Source: Heyndrickxia sporothermodurans (GTDB taxonomy: Bacteria > Bacillota > Bacilli > Bacillales > Bacillaceae_C). Taken from it: a stretch of 64,000 bases of DNA. The notes under the pieces were generated by a model. The model did no database searches. It had not been told where the DNA came from and saw only the letters and a list, made by a program, of their open reading frames with translations. The DNA is taken from the NCBI GenBank assembly GCA_018333075.1, contig BORH01000014.1:1-64000 (forward strand). The letters are read 5' to 3'. Below, piece after piece: positions 38,347-47,598 of this stretch. The position numbers and the translations under genes were made by a program. Each line of letters starts with the position of its first letter. Within the stretch, counting starts at the first letter, position 1.

Positions 38347-39498
38347 TTAATCTACAGCATTACCATTAGCATCATAAATTCCAAGAAGCTCTGGGTTTGA
38401 AGATATGTTCTTCACTATTGCGATATGGGCATTAGTAACAAATATTTGCGTTCTAAAGGCAAAAATTGCTGTATCCCCGATATTAACGTTGGCTGTATTT
38501 AGGGTTCCATAGTAATCAATATTGGTTGGATCGTTTTCAATAATTGATACTTTTTTCAAATTATTAACTGTAGATCCAATCAGTGCGCTATTCATATGGG
38601 AACGCGGATAAAAACCACCACCAAAAACATAAGCACGACTATTATAAAAATGGGAAATTTCTGAGACATAGGTCATTGCTGGGATTTCGGCCAATTCTTT
38701 AGTCGCATGTAATGGAGTCGTACCCGTTAGAGCGTGTCCTGGTTCTCCCTGCGTGGCTCCGTTATCTTTTAGTAGATTCATCGTTGCTACTGATGTGGCA
38801 CTTGGCATATTCATTTGTAAATTTTCATGTCCTCTTTGCTCCAGTAAGTTTTTGACTTTTTGCATTGATTGAACATTTGGTGTAGTCGTAGGACAATCCC
38901 CTTGAATTAACACACAAGGAAAACTGGTTAATCCACTAATGATTATCCCTGGTAAAGATTCTAATTTATGAATCTCCTCTAAAATCTGTTGAAGTGTGAA
39001 TCCCCCTTCTTGACCGTTATAAATAAAATCACCTTCATTGGCTATCCGCAAAAATATTTTTTGTTTTCTTCCTAATCTTAATGACGCGTCACTAACATGT
39101 TTAGCATTTTCATAGCCAAAAACGGTCACATAATCTGGATTAAGATTTAGTATGGTAGGAATCATTCTTTGGGGTACTTGAACAAGATGACCTACATGCC
39201 CAAGCTTAATTCCATTCCGACTAAGAGTTAGAGCTTCCCAAGGATCCACAGCGACCGCTTTTTTTATTCCGGCTTCAACTATTGCTTTGGCTACCACAGG
39301 GTTTCGACCAAACTGCTTCGTCATAAAATATAGTTCAATATCCTGTTTTTTGGCTTCTTCTGCTAGCAAAGAAGCATTTAATATCACTGCATCTAGATCT
39401 AGTACATAGGTATTTGGAGAAATCGCTCCCTGTTGATGTAGTTTTAAAGAAACCTCTATTAATCTTGGATTTCGTTGTTGCGTCATATCTAGAAACAT
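38347..39498 (-). CDS. yhfX: YhfX-like alanine-racemase-fold PLP protein
   Basis: 383 residues. A TIM-barrel PLP domain begins NTYVLDLDAVILNASLLAEE, followed by LYFMTKQFGRNPVVAKAIVE, where the lysine of MTKQFGRN is the likely PLP Schiff-base residue. A beta domain follows with GEPGHALTGTTPLHA and AYVFGGGFYPRSH. It matches the YhfX protein of the E. coli yhf cluster, whose reaction is unknown; racemase or decarboxylase chemistry is possible. Last gene of the cluster. ATG follows GGAGAGGT. Confidence 0.85.
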   Translation of the reverse strand: MFLDMTQQRNPRLIEVSLKLHQQGAISPNTYVLDLDAVILNASLLAEEAKKQDIELYFMTKQFGRNPVVAKAIVEAGIKKAVAVDPWEALTLSRNGIKLGHVGHLVQVPQRMIPTILNLNPDYVTVFGYENAKHVSDASLRLGRKQKIFLRIANEGDFIYNGQEGGFTLQQILEEIHKLESLPGIIISGLTSFPCVLIQGDCPTTTPNVQSMQKVKNLLEQRGHENLQMNMPSATSVATMNLLKDNGATQGEPGHALTGTTPLHATKELAEIPAMTYVSEISHFYNSRAYVFGGGFYPRSHMNSALIGSTVNNLKKVSIIENDPTNIDYYGTLNTANVNIGDTAIFAFRTQIFVTNAHIAIVKNISSNPELLGIYDANGNAVD

Positions 39499-39513
39499 GT
39501 AAACCTCTCCAAT

Positions 39514-40734
39514 CTATTTACTTTGATCATTTTTCCATCGAGAGTAGAAAGTACTACCGTTCTCAGTAGAACGAAGACCTAAATATTCAGCAGCAGTTGC
39601 GGCAATATTTGAAAGAGTCTTACCTTCTCCAAGATTTATGGGAGCCAGTTGCTTGTTATATGCTAATAAATAGGTTCTTTCACGAGTATGTTGGCTATGA
39701 CCAATCGTTGGATCGTTTCCATGATCCGCACTCATAATTAATAAATCCTCGTCTGTCATTTTTTTAATTATACTAGGTAAATATTGATCAACTAACGTAA
39801 TTCGATCCGCATATCGCTCAGGATCTTCTGCGTGTCCAGCTAAATCAGTTTCCTGCACGGTTGCTGCTATTAATCCGTATTCAACAGCATCCATTTGAGA
39901 CAATATGTTCTTCATCACTTGATCAGTATCTACTCCTGGAAACTTTTTTGCACCGTCACAATAAATAACATCTTGCATTTTCCCAACGAGAGACACTTGT
40001 AGTCCAGCATTTATGGCCAACGTCGGTAATTGAAAATCAGGTGAAATACCAAATCCTAAGTGTCGAACCTGATATCCCTTATTATAGACATTTGACTTAG
40101 GTGAATTCACTCCTACTCCCCCATCTTCACGACGTTCAATAGAATTTTGCAAGTGATCAGGGGTTACATTTTCCCCACCAAGTGCAATCACTCGATTGAC
40201 TTTCACATTCTTTCTAACACATTTACCAATTTCCAACACTTCATCAAAAGAAATATAGTCTAGAGGAGCACTAACATTATAAATTTGTCCATAATCTGTC
40301 TCAATGTTATCTGCAACAATTACTAAATCATTCACCAATAAGTAGGGGAGATTTTGATTTGGAATGGTGACTTTATATCCTTCTTTTTCAAGTGCTTTTT
40401 TTACATCATACATATTATCAATAAAGGGAGCTAAATAAGCTTTTTTGGGCTTTGATCCCATAATTTCATTGTGACCTTCAAAGCTATCAGCACCATGATG
40501 CATCAGATTTAGTACACCATAACTAGCCATGTTATCTTTTTGCTCTAAACGTGGATGATTCAGGATTTTATTTACTCCCAACATTTCGAAATTAGGAATC
40601 TTAATGGAGGGAACTGCATCTAATATATGATAGAAGGTGTTGGCTCCAACATCTTGAGGATGATAATTCACTGCGTCATCCATGAATCCCACACCTAAAC
40701 TGTCTAGGATCAAAATAATTACTCTCTTTTTCAT
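39514..40734 (-). CDS. yhfW: YhfW-like phosphopentomutase-type metalloenzyme
   Basis: About 406 residues of the alkaline phosphatase superfamily, closest to DeoB. Metal-site motifs: LILDSLGVGFMDDA at the N-terminus, DSFEGHNEIMGSKP around the phosphorylatable alcohol (DeoB has a Thr here), and LIMSADHGNDPTIGHSQHTRE at the C-terminal metal site. It should act on a sugar or alcohol phosphate by moving or removing the phosphate. ATG at 40734 follows GAAGGAG. Lies 47 bp after yhfS. Confidence 0.85.
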   Translation of the reverse strand: MKKRVIILILDSLGVGFMDDAVNYHPQDVGANTFYHILDAVPSIKIPNFEMLGVNKILNHPRLEQKDNMASYGVLNLMHHGADSFEGHNEIMGSKPKKAYLAPFIDNMYDVKKALEKEGYKVTIPNQNLPYLLVNDLVIVADNIETDYGQIYNVSAPLDYISFDEVLEIGKCVRKNVKVNRVIALGGENVTPDHLQNSIERREDGGVGVNSPKSNVYNKGYQVRHLGFGISPDFQLPTLAINAGLQVSLVGKMQDVIYCDGAKKFPGVDTDQVMKNILSQMDAVEYGLIAATVQETDLAGHAEDPERYADRITLVDQYLPSIIKKMTDEDLLIMSADHGNDPTIGHSQHTRERTYLLAYNKQLAPINLGEGKTLSNIAATAAEYLGLRSTENGSTFYSRWKNDQSK

Positions 40735-40781
40735 GATTATTACTCCTTCTTCTAGTTGAATCCGTCCTATAATCACTATAT

Positions 40782-41882
40782 TTATTTGTGAGCTTTTTGA
40801 ATGGACATAGTTAAAATGCGGATAATTGTCTCAGCTCCACTTCTTAATGGGTTAATTCGGATCATTTTTTTCGCTAATGACTGATCTGCTGAAAGAAATG
40901 TACTCGAAACACGATAAAACATCGGAACAAATTCATATTTTGATTCTGCGCCCACTGGATTTGGTGCTGCACCAAACTCGTTTGCATATTTGAGAACTTC
41001 TTCTGCAATTGGTTCTGTAAGTTCGACTAATAATACTTTTGATTGTGCATTTGCTAGAAAAGCCCTTTTTACTCCTTTTACTTCTCCATTATTCAACTCA
41101 TTAACTAATTGTTCATTTACCTGTGCTTGAATAGCAAGCATAACTGGAGAATATACAAGCCCTCGTAATGCTTCAAGCGCTTCATATCCTTGAACCTGGC
41201 TACCACCTGAATAATTCATTTTTTCTATTCTATTAATTAACCTTTCTGTACCAAGCATTAGACCAATTCCTTCAGGGCCTAATAATTTGAAAAGTGAGAA
41301 GGTAGATAAATCGGCACCAAGCTGAGCTCCAATCGCCTCAACCTTCATTGCTGCGTAATTATCATCGGTAACAATTTGAATGGAAGGTTTTTCTGAACGA
41401 ATCGTACTGATAACCATCCCTAGATCGTAATGATCATCCATTTTTTGACGTGTATGCTGAATAAGTGCACCCTTTAATTTCGAATGAGATTGAATAATTT
41501 GTTTTATTTTTTTTTCGTTGTGTAAGTCAACAAAAATCGGTTTGATTCCCATTGCTTCTAAAGTTGTTTTGCTTGTCGGGTATACGGGAGCATCATGGAC
41601 AAGGATTTCATCTCCCGCTCGTAAAAAACTCATAAATCCATAACGAAGAGCACCTGTCCCTGCACCCCTCACAAGCATTGCTTTTTCCACACCAAAAAAC
41701 TCTGCCAATGTTTCTTCAACCCGTTTTGTGTATTGTGGTTTATTTACACCTCTAACAACCCCTAAATCTCCTAGCGATAATATTTCTTCACCACGAAAAT
41801 GACGAGTAATAACATCTATTAGCTGAAATTGCCTTTTTTGTGCTTCTTCTAACGAAAGACTTTTTAATGGGAATGTTCTCAT
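40782..41882 (-). CDS. yhfS: YhfS-like PLP aminotransferase-fold protein
   Basis: 366 residues of PLP fold-type I. MLVRGAGTGALRYGFMSFLR binds cofactor phosphate. VTDDNYAAMKVEAIGAQLGA contains the aspartate and STFSLFKLLGPEGIGLMLG the internal lysine. Similar to YhfS and cystathionine-lyase/selenocysteine-synthase-like proteins. The start codon overlaps the yhfV stop (ATGA), so translation is coupled. Confidence 0.85.
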   Translation of the reverse strand: MRTFPLKSLSLEEAQKRQFQLIDVITRHFRGEEILSLGDLGVVRGVNKPQYTKRVEETLAEFFGVEKAMLVRGAGTGALRYGFMSFLRAGDEILVHDAPVYPTSKTTLEAMGIKPIFVDLHNEKKIKQIIQSHSKLKGALIQHTRQKMDDHYDLGMVISTIRSEKPSIQIVTDDNYAAMKVEAIGAQLGADLSTFSLFKLLGPEGIGLMLGTERLINRIEKMNYSGGSQVQGYEALEALRGLVYSPVMLAIQAQVNEQLVNELNNGEVKGVKRAFLANAQSKVLLVELTEPIAEEVLKYANEFGAAPNPVGAESKYEFVPMFYRVSSTFLSADQSLAKKMIRINPLRSGAETIIRILTMSIQKAHK

Positions 41883-42769
41883 TTTTTCTCACCACTTTGA
41901 TTCATGAATTCTTGGGGATTTGAAATAAGCATTTTCTCAATTGATTCATCAGTAATCCCATATTCCCCTAATAAAGGAACAAATGATTCTAGTAAAAAGT
42001 TATATCCTGGTCCACCTTTATATTCTAAATGGGATTTTCTTGTAATATCCATCGAAAGAAAAACATGATCGATATATCCAGCATCCTGAATTTTTTTCAG
42101 CATTTCCGCGCGTGTTCGATCTGGCATGTAGCTTTCCTTTCCGATAGTATCGAATTCAACATAAACGCCTTCTTTTAACATTTTTAATATATAGTCGGCA
42201 TCACCAGTTAAATCTACATGACCAATTACTACTCGATTGAGATCTACTTGATGTTTTTTGAAGAAATCTACTTGCTCATGGCCTAATGTACCGATCGAAG
42301 TATGAGTAGTAATCGGCTTTTTCGTTTCATTATGGGCAATGACAACTGCTTCAAATACTTTTTTCTCTGTTTCAGTCCATTTATTGTAGCTTGTTCCTAT
42401 TTCTCCAATAATTTCTGCATTTACACTTGTTCCTTTAATCCCCTCTGTAATTTCTCTAATCATTCTTTCAGCTAATTGCTCACGTGTTTCACGAAATACT
42501 TGTACAGGGTAAAATTCTTCTTGATAAAATCCTGTAGAACAGATGATATTTATTCCACTTTGCTCTGCTATCTTTTGCACAAAGGGAATATTTCTTCCCA
42601 TTCCATAAACGGTTACATCAACTATATTTCGGACACCATTTTTATATAATTTTCTATATTCTTTTAAGGTTTCGTTAAAAACATCAAGATGACAGTCCTC
42701 TGTATTCTTGACATCAGATAAATCAATGGTTGTATGTTCATGCATATAGGTAATACCACTAACTAGCAC
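41879..42769 (-). CDS. yhfV: YhfV/Php phosphotriesterase-homology protein
   Basis: 296 residues, TIM-barrel binuclear zinc hydrolase. Ligand motifs: HEHTTIDL (HxH), GEIGTSYNKW in place of the bridging lysine/glutamate segment, THTSIGTLGHEQ, VVIGHVDLTGD and FLSMDITRKS (final Asp). It is most like E. coli Php, which lacks real phosphotriesterase activity, and fits a lactonase or ester hydrolase. A GTG start is likely. Translationally coupled to yhfS. Confidence 0.85.
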   Translation of the reverse strand: MLVSGITYMHEHTTIDLSDVKNTEDCHLDVFNETLKEYRKLYKNGVRNIVDVTVYGMGRNIPFVQKIAEQSGINIICSTGFYQEEFYPVQVFRETREQLAERMIREITEGIKGTSVNAEIIGEIGTSYNKWTETEKKVFEAVVIAHNETKKPITTHTSIGTLGHEQVDFFKKHQVDLNRVVIGHVDLTGDADYILKMLKEGVYVEFDTIGKESYMPDRTRAEMLKKIQDAGYIDHVFLSMDITRKSHLEYKGGPGYNFLLESFVPLLGEYGITDESIEKMLISNPQEFMNQSGEKK

Positions 42770-42840
42770 TTATATCACTTACTTTCTATGAGAATAGTAT
42801 CTTTATTTTATTAAATTACTTTATTATAGATTAATTGATG

Positions 42841-42883
42841 ATACCTCTCCCGCTCTTATTTAAAATAATCACGGGAGAGGTAT
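42841..42883. repeat. Perfect 12-bp hairpin between yhfT and yhfV
   Basis: ATACCTCTCCCG and CGGGAGAGGTAT with a 19-nt AT loop, 12 bp after the yhfT stop. The T-rich side faces the plus strand, where no gene ends. In the minus-strand mRNA it may act as a processing or stability hairpin that sets unequal expression of the transporter and enzymes. Confidence 0.6.
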
Positions 42884-42894
42884 TTTATTAGTTA

Positions 42895-44193
42895 TTATTT
42901 TGACCATAAGCCTAGAACATGAAGGATATTTACTAATATGCCTAAAACGATTACAGCAACTGGACCGACCGCGAGTTCCACAAGCGGCTTTTTCGTCATA
43001 CGATTTAGTAAATAGAAAGCCATTACCCAGAAAAAGCCCATTCCAGGAGCAATTTTTTCACCCGCCATCGCACTTCCAATTAAAATAGCCATTCCTAAAA
43101 CGTCTGATAGGGATGTGCGAATATGTTCTCCCATTTCACGAATACCAGGTAATTTATCCATGCTTTTCGTTACAACTGACAATAACATGACTTCTGCATA
43201 CATTACGATAGCACCAACGATAAATGCTAAAGCTGGATAATCTCTTAAAAAGATACCGACAGCAAACACTAAAGTAGTTCCTGCTAATCCATATACACCT
43301 GTTACAATAGCAGTAGAGAATACTAAAGGAATAAAGCCGATGGCACGTGCTAATGTTGCAATTGCCGCTTCAGTGAATTTGCCTTGATTTATTAATGCTT
43401 GTGGCATAGCATCAACAGCAAGAATCATCATTGCTGATACTAATGCAACTAAACCACCCATAATAGCTAGCAACCAGCGGTTCTTTTTAATCCTGTTTAC
43501 ACGCTCAGCAAAAATATTGACTAAATCTGCATTTGTAGTCTCATTACCGCCTTTAACTTTTGCTGCATAAAATACCATCATTAGCATTCCAAATAATAGT
43601 GACATCCCTGTTGGACTTAATGAGATCTTGTAGCTTTGAACAGTAAAGGTGCCAAATCGCGAGAACAATATATAAGAAATAAAAGTGATTCCAGCCGTAA
43701 TGAATGCTTTCTTATATCCGTGCTGGTAACCCACGGCTACAGCAGGGAATACAGTAAATGCTATAATAATAGGATTACCCACTAGACTTAAAGAATCTAA
43801 AAAGTTAACAGGTAATTTATCAAATAAATCAACCACAAATTGCAAACCTATACATACACCAATACTATAAATAGCACCGATAAGACCCGAAATAATAATC
43901 CCCTTTTTGTTATTTGGAGACCATATACCGATAATGTCACATGCCAATAGAATACTATGTCCAATAATAATAGTTGCACCTATTGATAAAGGAATTCCAA
44001 ACCCAACGATCAAACCAAAGCTTAATGCAAAACTTGTTGCTGCTAATTCTTTTCTAGTAATACGACCTTCTAGAAACTCTGGTACAATTGGACGTAAACC
44101 GTCGTTAAAAACGGCTACACCACGATTAACAAGAATGGAACCCATCGCACCAAGAGCAGCGATAGCAATAAGTTGAATAACAGTAAACTCCAT
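42895..44193 (-). CDS. yhfT: YhfT-like multi-pass membrane transporter
   Basis: 432 residues with about 12 hydrophobic segments: GAMGSILVNRGVAVFNDGLR near the N-terminus, ELAATSFALSFGLIVGFGIP, and GEKIAPGMGFFWVMAFYLLN near the end. Matches E. coli YhfT, the only integral membrane protein of that cluster and the presumed permease for its unknown substrate. Sits between the small YhfU and the hydrolase YhfV. Confidence 0.85.
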   Translation of the reverse strand: MEFTVIQLIAIAALGAMGSILVNRGVAVFNDGLRPIVPEFLEGRITRKELAATSFALSFGLIVGFGIPLSIGATIIIGHSILLACDIIGIWSPNNKKGIIISGLIGAIYSIGVCIGLQFVVDLFDKLPVNFLDSLSLVGNPIIIAFTVFPAVAVGYQHGYKKAFITAGITFISYILFSRFGTFTVQSYKISLSPTGMSLLFGMLMMVFYAAKVKGGNETTNADLVNIFAERVNRIKKNRWLLAIMGGLVALVSAMMILAVDAMPQALINQGKFTEAAIATLARAIGFIPLVFSTAIVTGVYGLAGTTLVFAVGIFLRDYPALAFIVGAIVMYAEVMLLSVVTKSMDKLPGIREMGEHIRTSLSDVLGMAILIGSAMAGEKIAPGMGFFWVMAFYLLNRMTKKPLVELAVGPVAVIVLGILVNILHVLGLWSK

Positions 44194-44216
44194 AATATTT
44201 CCCCCAGATTTTTTTC

Positions 44217-44579
44217 TTATTTATTTAGTAGAGCCGGGATTAAAGTATTCAATACATTTGTGGAAGAAGGCGCCGTAAAACCAAAGGCTATTTTTCCACT
44301 ATTTACTTCTGAAATGATTTCTTCTTTATTCATAATTGAACTTGGTGAAGCTAAAGAAACACAGTTATCACGACCTAGTAGAGCTAGTGCCATGGCTAAT
44401 GCTCCACCAGATCCTGTTTCACATGCACCAACATAAAAATCTGCTTGTTTGTTTTTTATTGTCATAACAGCGTCTAAGTCACTTTTTACACTTACTTCTA
44501 CTTCATTTCCACCTAGTTCGATAATTTGCTTTTCGATTGCTTGTTTGTTCAATTGTCCACCAATTACAATTTTAATCAT
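44217..44579 (-). CDS. yhfU: YhfU-like DUF2620 protein
   Basis: 120 residues. KIVIGGQLNKQAIEKQIIEL, then FYVGACETGSGGALAMALAL, ending FGFTAPSSTNVLNTLIPALL. The glycine-rich centre resembles small PTS EIIB-like or nucleotide-binding folds, but no activity is known. Always found beside YhfT, so a partner of the transporter is plausible. A GGAGG ribosome site precedes the ATG. Confidence 0.82.
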   Translation of the reverse strand: MIKIVIGGQLNKQAIEKQIIELGGNEVEVSVKSDLDAVMTIKNKQADFYVGACETGSGGALAMALALLGRDNCVSLASPSSIMNKEEIISEVNSGKIAFGFTAPSSTNVLNTLIPALLNK

Positions 44580-44592
44580 TTTAAAATACCTC

Positions 44593-44967
44593 CTATTTAT
44601 TGTTATCTATCACTCTATGAAGATGCATATAGAAATAATCTTGTTCCTCTTTGGGAATCTCCTGACCTAATTTTGAACTGACAAATAGAATAACTTCCTC
44701 AATTTCATTTTTATAAGGAGACTGTCTAATTTCTTGCACGATGACTTCTGGAGGCCCCTCTACAGGTTCATGTTTTTCAATCCTTGTTAATGCCATAGAC
44801 ATGTGAGTCCAAAACATATCAGAATCAGATAGTTCATGCTGTTTATATTTATCCACCAAAAAGTCAAATGTGTTATTCGTAATACTGTAAGCGGTTTCAG
44901 ATATGACCTTATTTTCTTTTAAAAGATTTAGTTTAATATTCATTTCTGTCTTATTCAATTCCCACAT
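44593..44967 (-). CDS. yhfY: YhfY-like PRD-domain protein
   Basis: 124 residues. A single PTS-regulation-type helical domain: LVDKYKQHELSDSDMFWTHM followed by SMALTRIEKHEPVEG, and QDYFYMHLHRVIDNN at the end, with the His of MHLHR where PRDs are phosphorylated. It has no DNA-binding domain, so it probably modulates YhfZ or the transporter. The start could be the ATG at 44967 or the one eight codons later. Confidence 0.78.
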   Translation of the reverse strand: MWELNKTEMNIKLNLLKENKVISETAYSITNNTFDFLVDKYKQHELSDSDMFWTHMSMALTRIEKHEPVEGPPEVIVQEIRQSPYKNEIEEVILFVSSKLGQEIPKEEQDYFYMHLHRVIDNNK

Positions 44968-44983
44968 ACTCCAATCTACAGTA

Positions 44984-45000
44984 TTTAGTATATTGATATT
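44984..45000. repeat. Second copy of the YhfZ-operator half
   Basis: TTTAGTATATTGATATT, identical to 17 nt at 45979-45995 in the yhfZ operator. It lies between yhfZ and yhfY, just upstream of the yhfY start. The left half (CAATCTAC) is a degenerate match to CAATATAC. Confidence 0.6.
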
Positions 45001-45017
45001 AAATTTAATTCCCCTGT

Positions 45018-45944
45018 TTAGTAACGGGGAATCTTTTCACCTGTTTCTACCTTATGTTGAATTCTGAGTATCTCGTCCTTTATTACAGAGGTCCATTTTT
45101 CTTTAATTTCCTGTTCCCTAGTGCTATTTATTAGAATGACAGCTTCTGTTGTATCCAATGATAATTGTTTTGCGATAGGAGATTGAAATTCAACGGCCTT
45201 AAAAGCTTGAACCATTCTTTTTTCATCCACATTCCATATTGTTGCATCGATTTGACCGGATTGAAGCATATCAAACACCTGCATATAGTTAAGTTGAACT
45301 AACTGAACATCTTTTCCTTCAACTTCAGCTAAAGTTAATCTTCTTTGGTCAGGGGATTCCATATCTAATCCAATCTTCATTCCGTTTCGAATACTTACTT
45401 CCTTAGAATCAGCAAAAAAAACTTTATGCGCAGATACATAGCTGTGATCTCCGAGCTTTTCGAACATCTGTAAGTTAGGGTACTGGCGCATTATTTCTTC
45501 TGCTGTCATCTTCGAAACAACAGCAAAATCAGATCTTTTTGTACGTAATGATTCTATTCGATTAATACCACCACGTACGTATGTTAAATTAATTCTTTTA
45601 CCAGAAGCTTCAAAAGCTTCAACCAAACCAGTTGCCAATCCCTCATATTTTCTTGAGTAGGGAAGGGGCATTGAGCCCACTAATGGGGCTATACCTGCAA
45701 TTTCAAGTAGTAGCTCATCGTCCTTTCTAATCAAAAAAGTTCCGAGATGACCACGGGCTTCTATATTAATCGCTTTCATTTCTTCTAATAAATTTATTGC
45801 ACTTTGGACAGTACCCCTTCCAAAAGTGAGTGCCTCACAAAAATCAGAAACTCTAGGAATCTTACTTCCTACTTCAAGTTGGATTAACATATTAGCAATC
45901 TTTTTTGCTGCTAATCCATTTTTAGAATAAAATTTCTCCCACAT
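45018..45944 (-). CDS. yhfZ: YhfZ-like regulator (GntR-type HTH plus binding-protein domain)
   Basis: About 308 residues. The N-terminal winged helix is SKIPRVSDFCEALTFGRGTV, then QSAINLLEEM. From about residue 85 a periplasmic-binding-protein-like domain follows: VGSMPLPYSRKYEGLATGLV, LTYVRGGINRIESLRTKRSD and LQSGQIDATIWNVDE. It matches YhfZ of the yhf cluster and should sense the pathway substrate and control the operon. ATG at 45944 after AGGAAG. A strong palindrome lies directly upstream. Confidence 0.85.
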   Translation of the reverse strand: MWEKFYSKNGLAAKKIANMLIQLEVGSKIPRVSDFCEALTFGRGTVQSAINLLEEMKAINIEARGHLGTFLIRKDDELLLEIAGIAPLVGSMPLPYSRKYEGLATGLVEAFEASGKRINLTYVRGGINRIESLRTKRSDFAVVSKMTAEEIMRQYPNLQMFEKLGDHSYVSAHKVFFADSKEVSIRNGMKIGLDMESPDQRRLTLAEVEGKDVQLVQLNYMQVFDMLQSGQIDATIWNVDEKRMVQAFKAVEFQSPIAKQLSLDTTEAVILINSTREQEIKEKWTSVIKDEILRIQHKVETGEKIPRY

Positions 45945-45966
45945 AATCAACTTCCTAGTAAATAAT

Positions 45967-45995
45967 CAATATACTAAATTTAGTATATTGATATT
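45967..45995. promoter_or_regulatory. Palindromic operator upstream of yhfZ
   Basis: A perfect 24-bp inverted repeat (arms CAATATACTAAA and TTTAGTATATTG, 45967-45990) about 22 bp before the yhfZ start. With the repeat before yhfY it forms the likely YhfZ recognition site (inference). Confidence 0.65.
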
Positions 45996-46009
45996 GTAAC
46001 CGTATACCT

Positions 46010-46599
46010 TACTAATTACAAGAGGTTATTTTTATTTTATCTTAAGATTATATGAAAAATTTTGTCAGGATTGCAACATAAGTATTTATTTAAGAGCAAA
46101 TTATTCCTGAAAAATAAATATCTAATAAAATTAGAGACACGCATGATGTTGTGCAAGAATGAAGAAGATATTTTTAAAACACAATTTATAAGAGGCTTAA
46201 TAATAGTTTTTTCTTTCATTAAAAATACCCCTTTAAGTAGTATTTTAGGATGTATAAATGTTAGATCTATATCAAGTGAACTGGCAAAGTAGAAACAAAA
46301 AAGATGACGTTTATATAGTAAAACTTCAATCTGTAGGGTACCTTCATCCCTTACTGATTGTCAACTGAACAAAATAGGTTTTTTACTAACTGTTGGCCTC
46401 TTCTAAACTACTCCAGTTTGCTAAGACTTTGAGGTAGATATATACAACAAACCCCACTCTTACCAAAAGATATAGTAGGGTTTGTCTATGGTCTGAAACC
46501 GCCTCTAATGGCTTGTTTTTATCTTGTTGTTATTAAAATCAAGAAATTGATAAAATGTAGCACACTATTTACGAAAACAATCTTATTTTTTGAAACGTC
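46010..46599. other. Intergenic between the yhf cluster and the PHP gene
   Basis: Nearly 600 bp without a gene I trust. A hairpin ACAAACCC / GGGTTTGT at 46447-46485, 115 bp after the PHP gene stop, may terminate the upstream operon. The yhf promoter should lie near 45990-46060 but no clear -35/-10 pair was found. Confidence 0.35.
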
Positions 46600-47598
46600 T
46601 TACCCTAATGTTTTCATGATTCTATTCCGCTTCTCAAAAGTAGCAATTTCTGTTATTCCTTTTTTGAGGAGTGTTTTCGTGTTCTCATCTACATATGATC
46701 CAATGTCATCTGGAAAATGAGAATCAGAAGATGTTGTAAATGTAACCCCTTCTTTTATTAAGATATCTAAAAATTGGGGGCTTGGGCACATCTCCTTTAC
46801 TGGATAGCGATAAAATAAACCTGCATTTATTTCTGTTGCTGTATTTGTTTCAACTAAGGCTTTAGCAATTTTTTCGTAATGAGATAAAAGGAGGCTTTCA
46901 TCCGGACGGTAGTTGAATACTTTTAAGTTATCTAAATGTGCGACAAAATGAAATATCTTACTGCGAATAGCTTTTTCAATTACTTGGAAGAAATCATGAT
47001 ATAGTTCTTCTAAATGATACTGATGAAATTTTTCCTGTGTATCGGGATTATCAAAGCCCCAACCATACATATAATGGACAGAGCCAATCACATAATCCCA
47101 CTCATAACAACTTAGAAGATCTTTTAACTCTTCATCACTATCAGGAAAATAATCAGCCTCAATTCCGAGGCGTAGTGTAACTCCTTCAGCAGCCCACCTT
47201 TGTTTGGCCTCATTGATTGCTTTAACGAAATCTTCCATTGACTCCGTCATTACTTGGTCCAGCCAAATTTGTTGTTTCATTCCGATTTCACTAGAACTTA
47301 AATCAAGGTATTTTTCAAAATATGAACGGGTTTCCTTAAATCGATACAAATGGTCGACAATACCAACTTCACTTAATCCTTTCCTTTTTGCTTCTTGTAA
47401 ATATAAATCGATCCAAGAAGGATCGTAGGCTCCTTTTTGGATTCGAAGCATCAAACGCTCCATACTTTTATTCAGCCATTCCCTCGTATGTTGCTTTTCA
47501 TGAATGGAATCAAAGTGATTTAAAGCGATATTTGTACGATTAAGCCAACGTAAAGAATACGGTCCTTCTTCTAAATGTAAATGATAATCAACCTTCAT
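46600..47598 (-). CDS. PHP-domain phosphoesterase (histidinol-phosphatase-like)
   Basis: 332 residues. PHP metal-binding motifs: DYHLHLEEG at the start, EVGIVDHLYRF, RLGIEADYFPD, VIGSVHYMYGWGF, FVAHLDNLKVF and TFTTSSDSHFPDDIG. It has the trinuclear-site layout of HisK-type histidinol phosphatases, but the insert of about 40 residues after the first motif and the operon suggest another phosphate ester. ATG overlaps the end of the DeoR gene by 11 bp. Confidence 0.85.
   Translation of the reverse strand: MKVDYHLHLEEGPYSLRWLNRTNIALNHFDSIHEKQHTREWLNKSMERLMLRIQKGAYDPSWIDLYLQEAKRKGLSEVGIVDHLYRFKETRSYFEKYLDLSSSEIGMKQQIWLDQVMTESMEDFVKAINEAKQRWAAEGVTLRLGIEADYFPDSDEELKDLLSCYEWDYVIGSVHYMYGWGFDNPDTQEKFHQYHLEELYHDFFQVIEKAIRSKIFHFVAHLDNLKVFNYRPDESLLLSHYEKIAKALVETNTATEINAGLFYRYPVKEMCPSPQFLDILIKEGVTFTTSSDSHFPDDIGSYVDENTKTLLKKGITEIATFEKRNRIMKTLG

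Noticed and set aside
44173-44436. Plus-strand open frames across the yhf genes
   Set aside because: They mirror minus-strand coding sequence and have no ribosome sites.
38347-45950. Interpreting the cluster as a phosphonate C-P lyase or degradation operon
   Set aside because: No PhnG-J-like subunits, phosphonatase or transaminase signatures of those pathways are present.
46037-46292. Small frames on both strands between the yhf cluster and the PHP gene
   Set aside because: They overlap each other, lack ribosome sites and show no family features.
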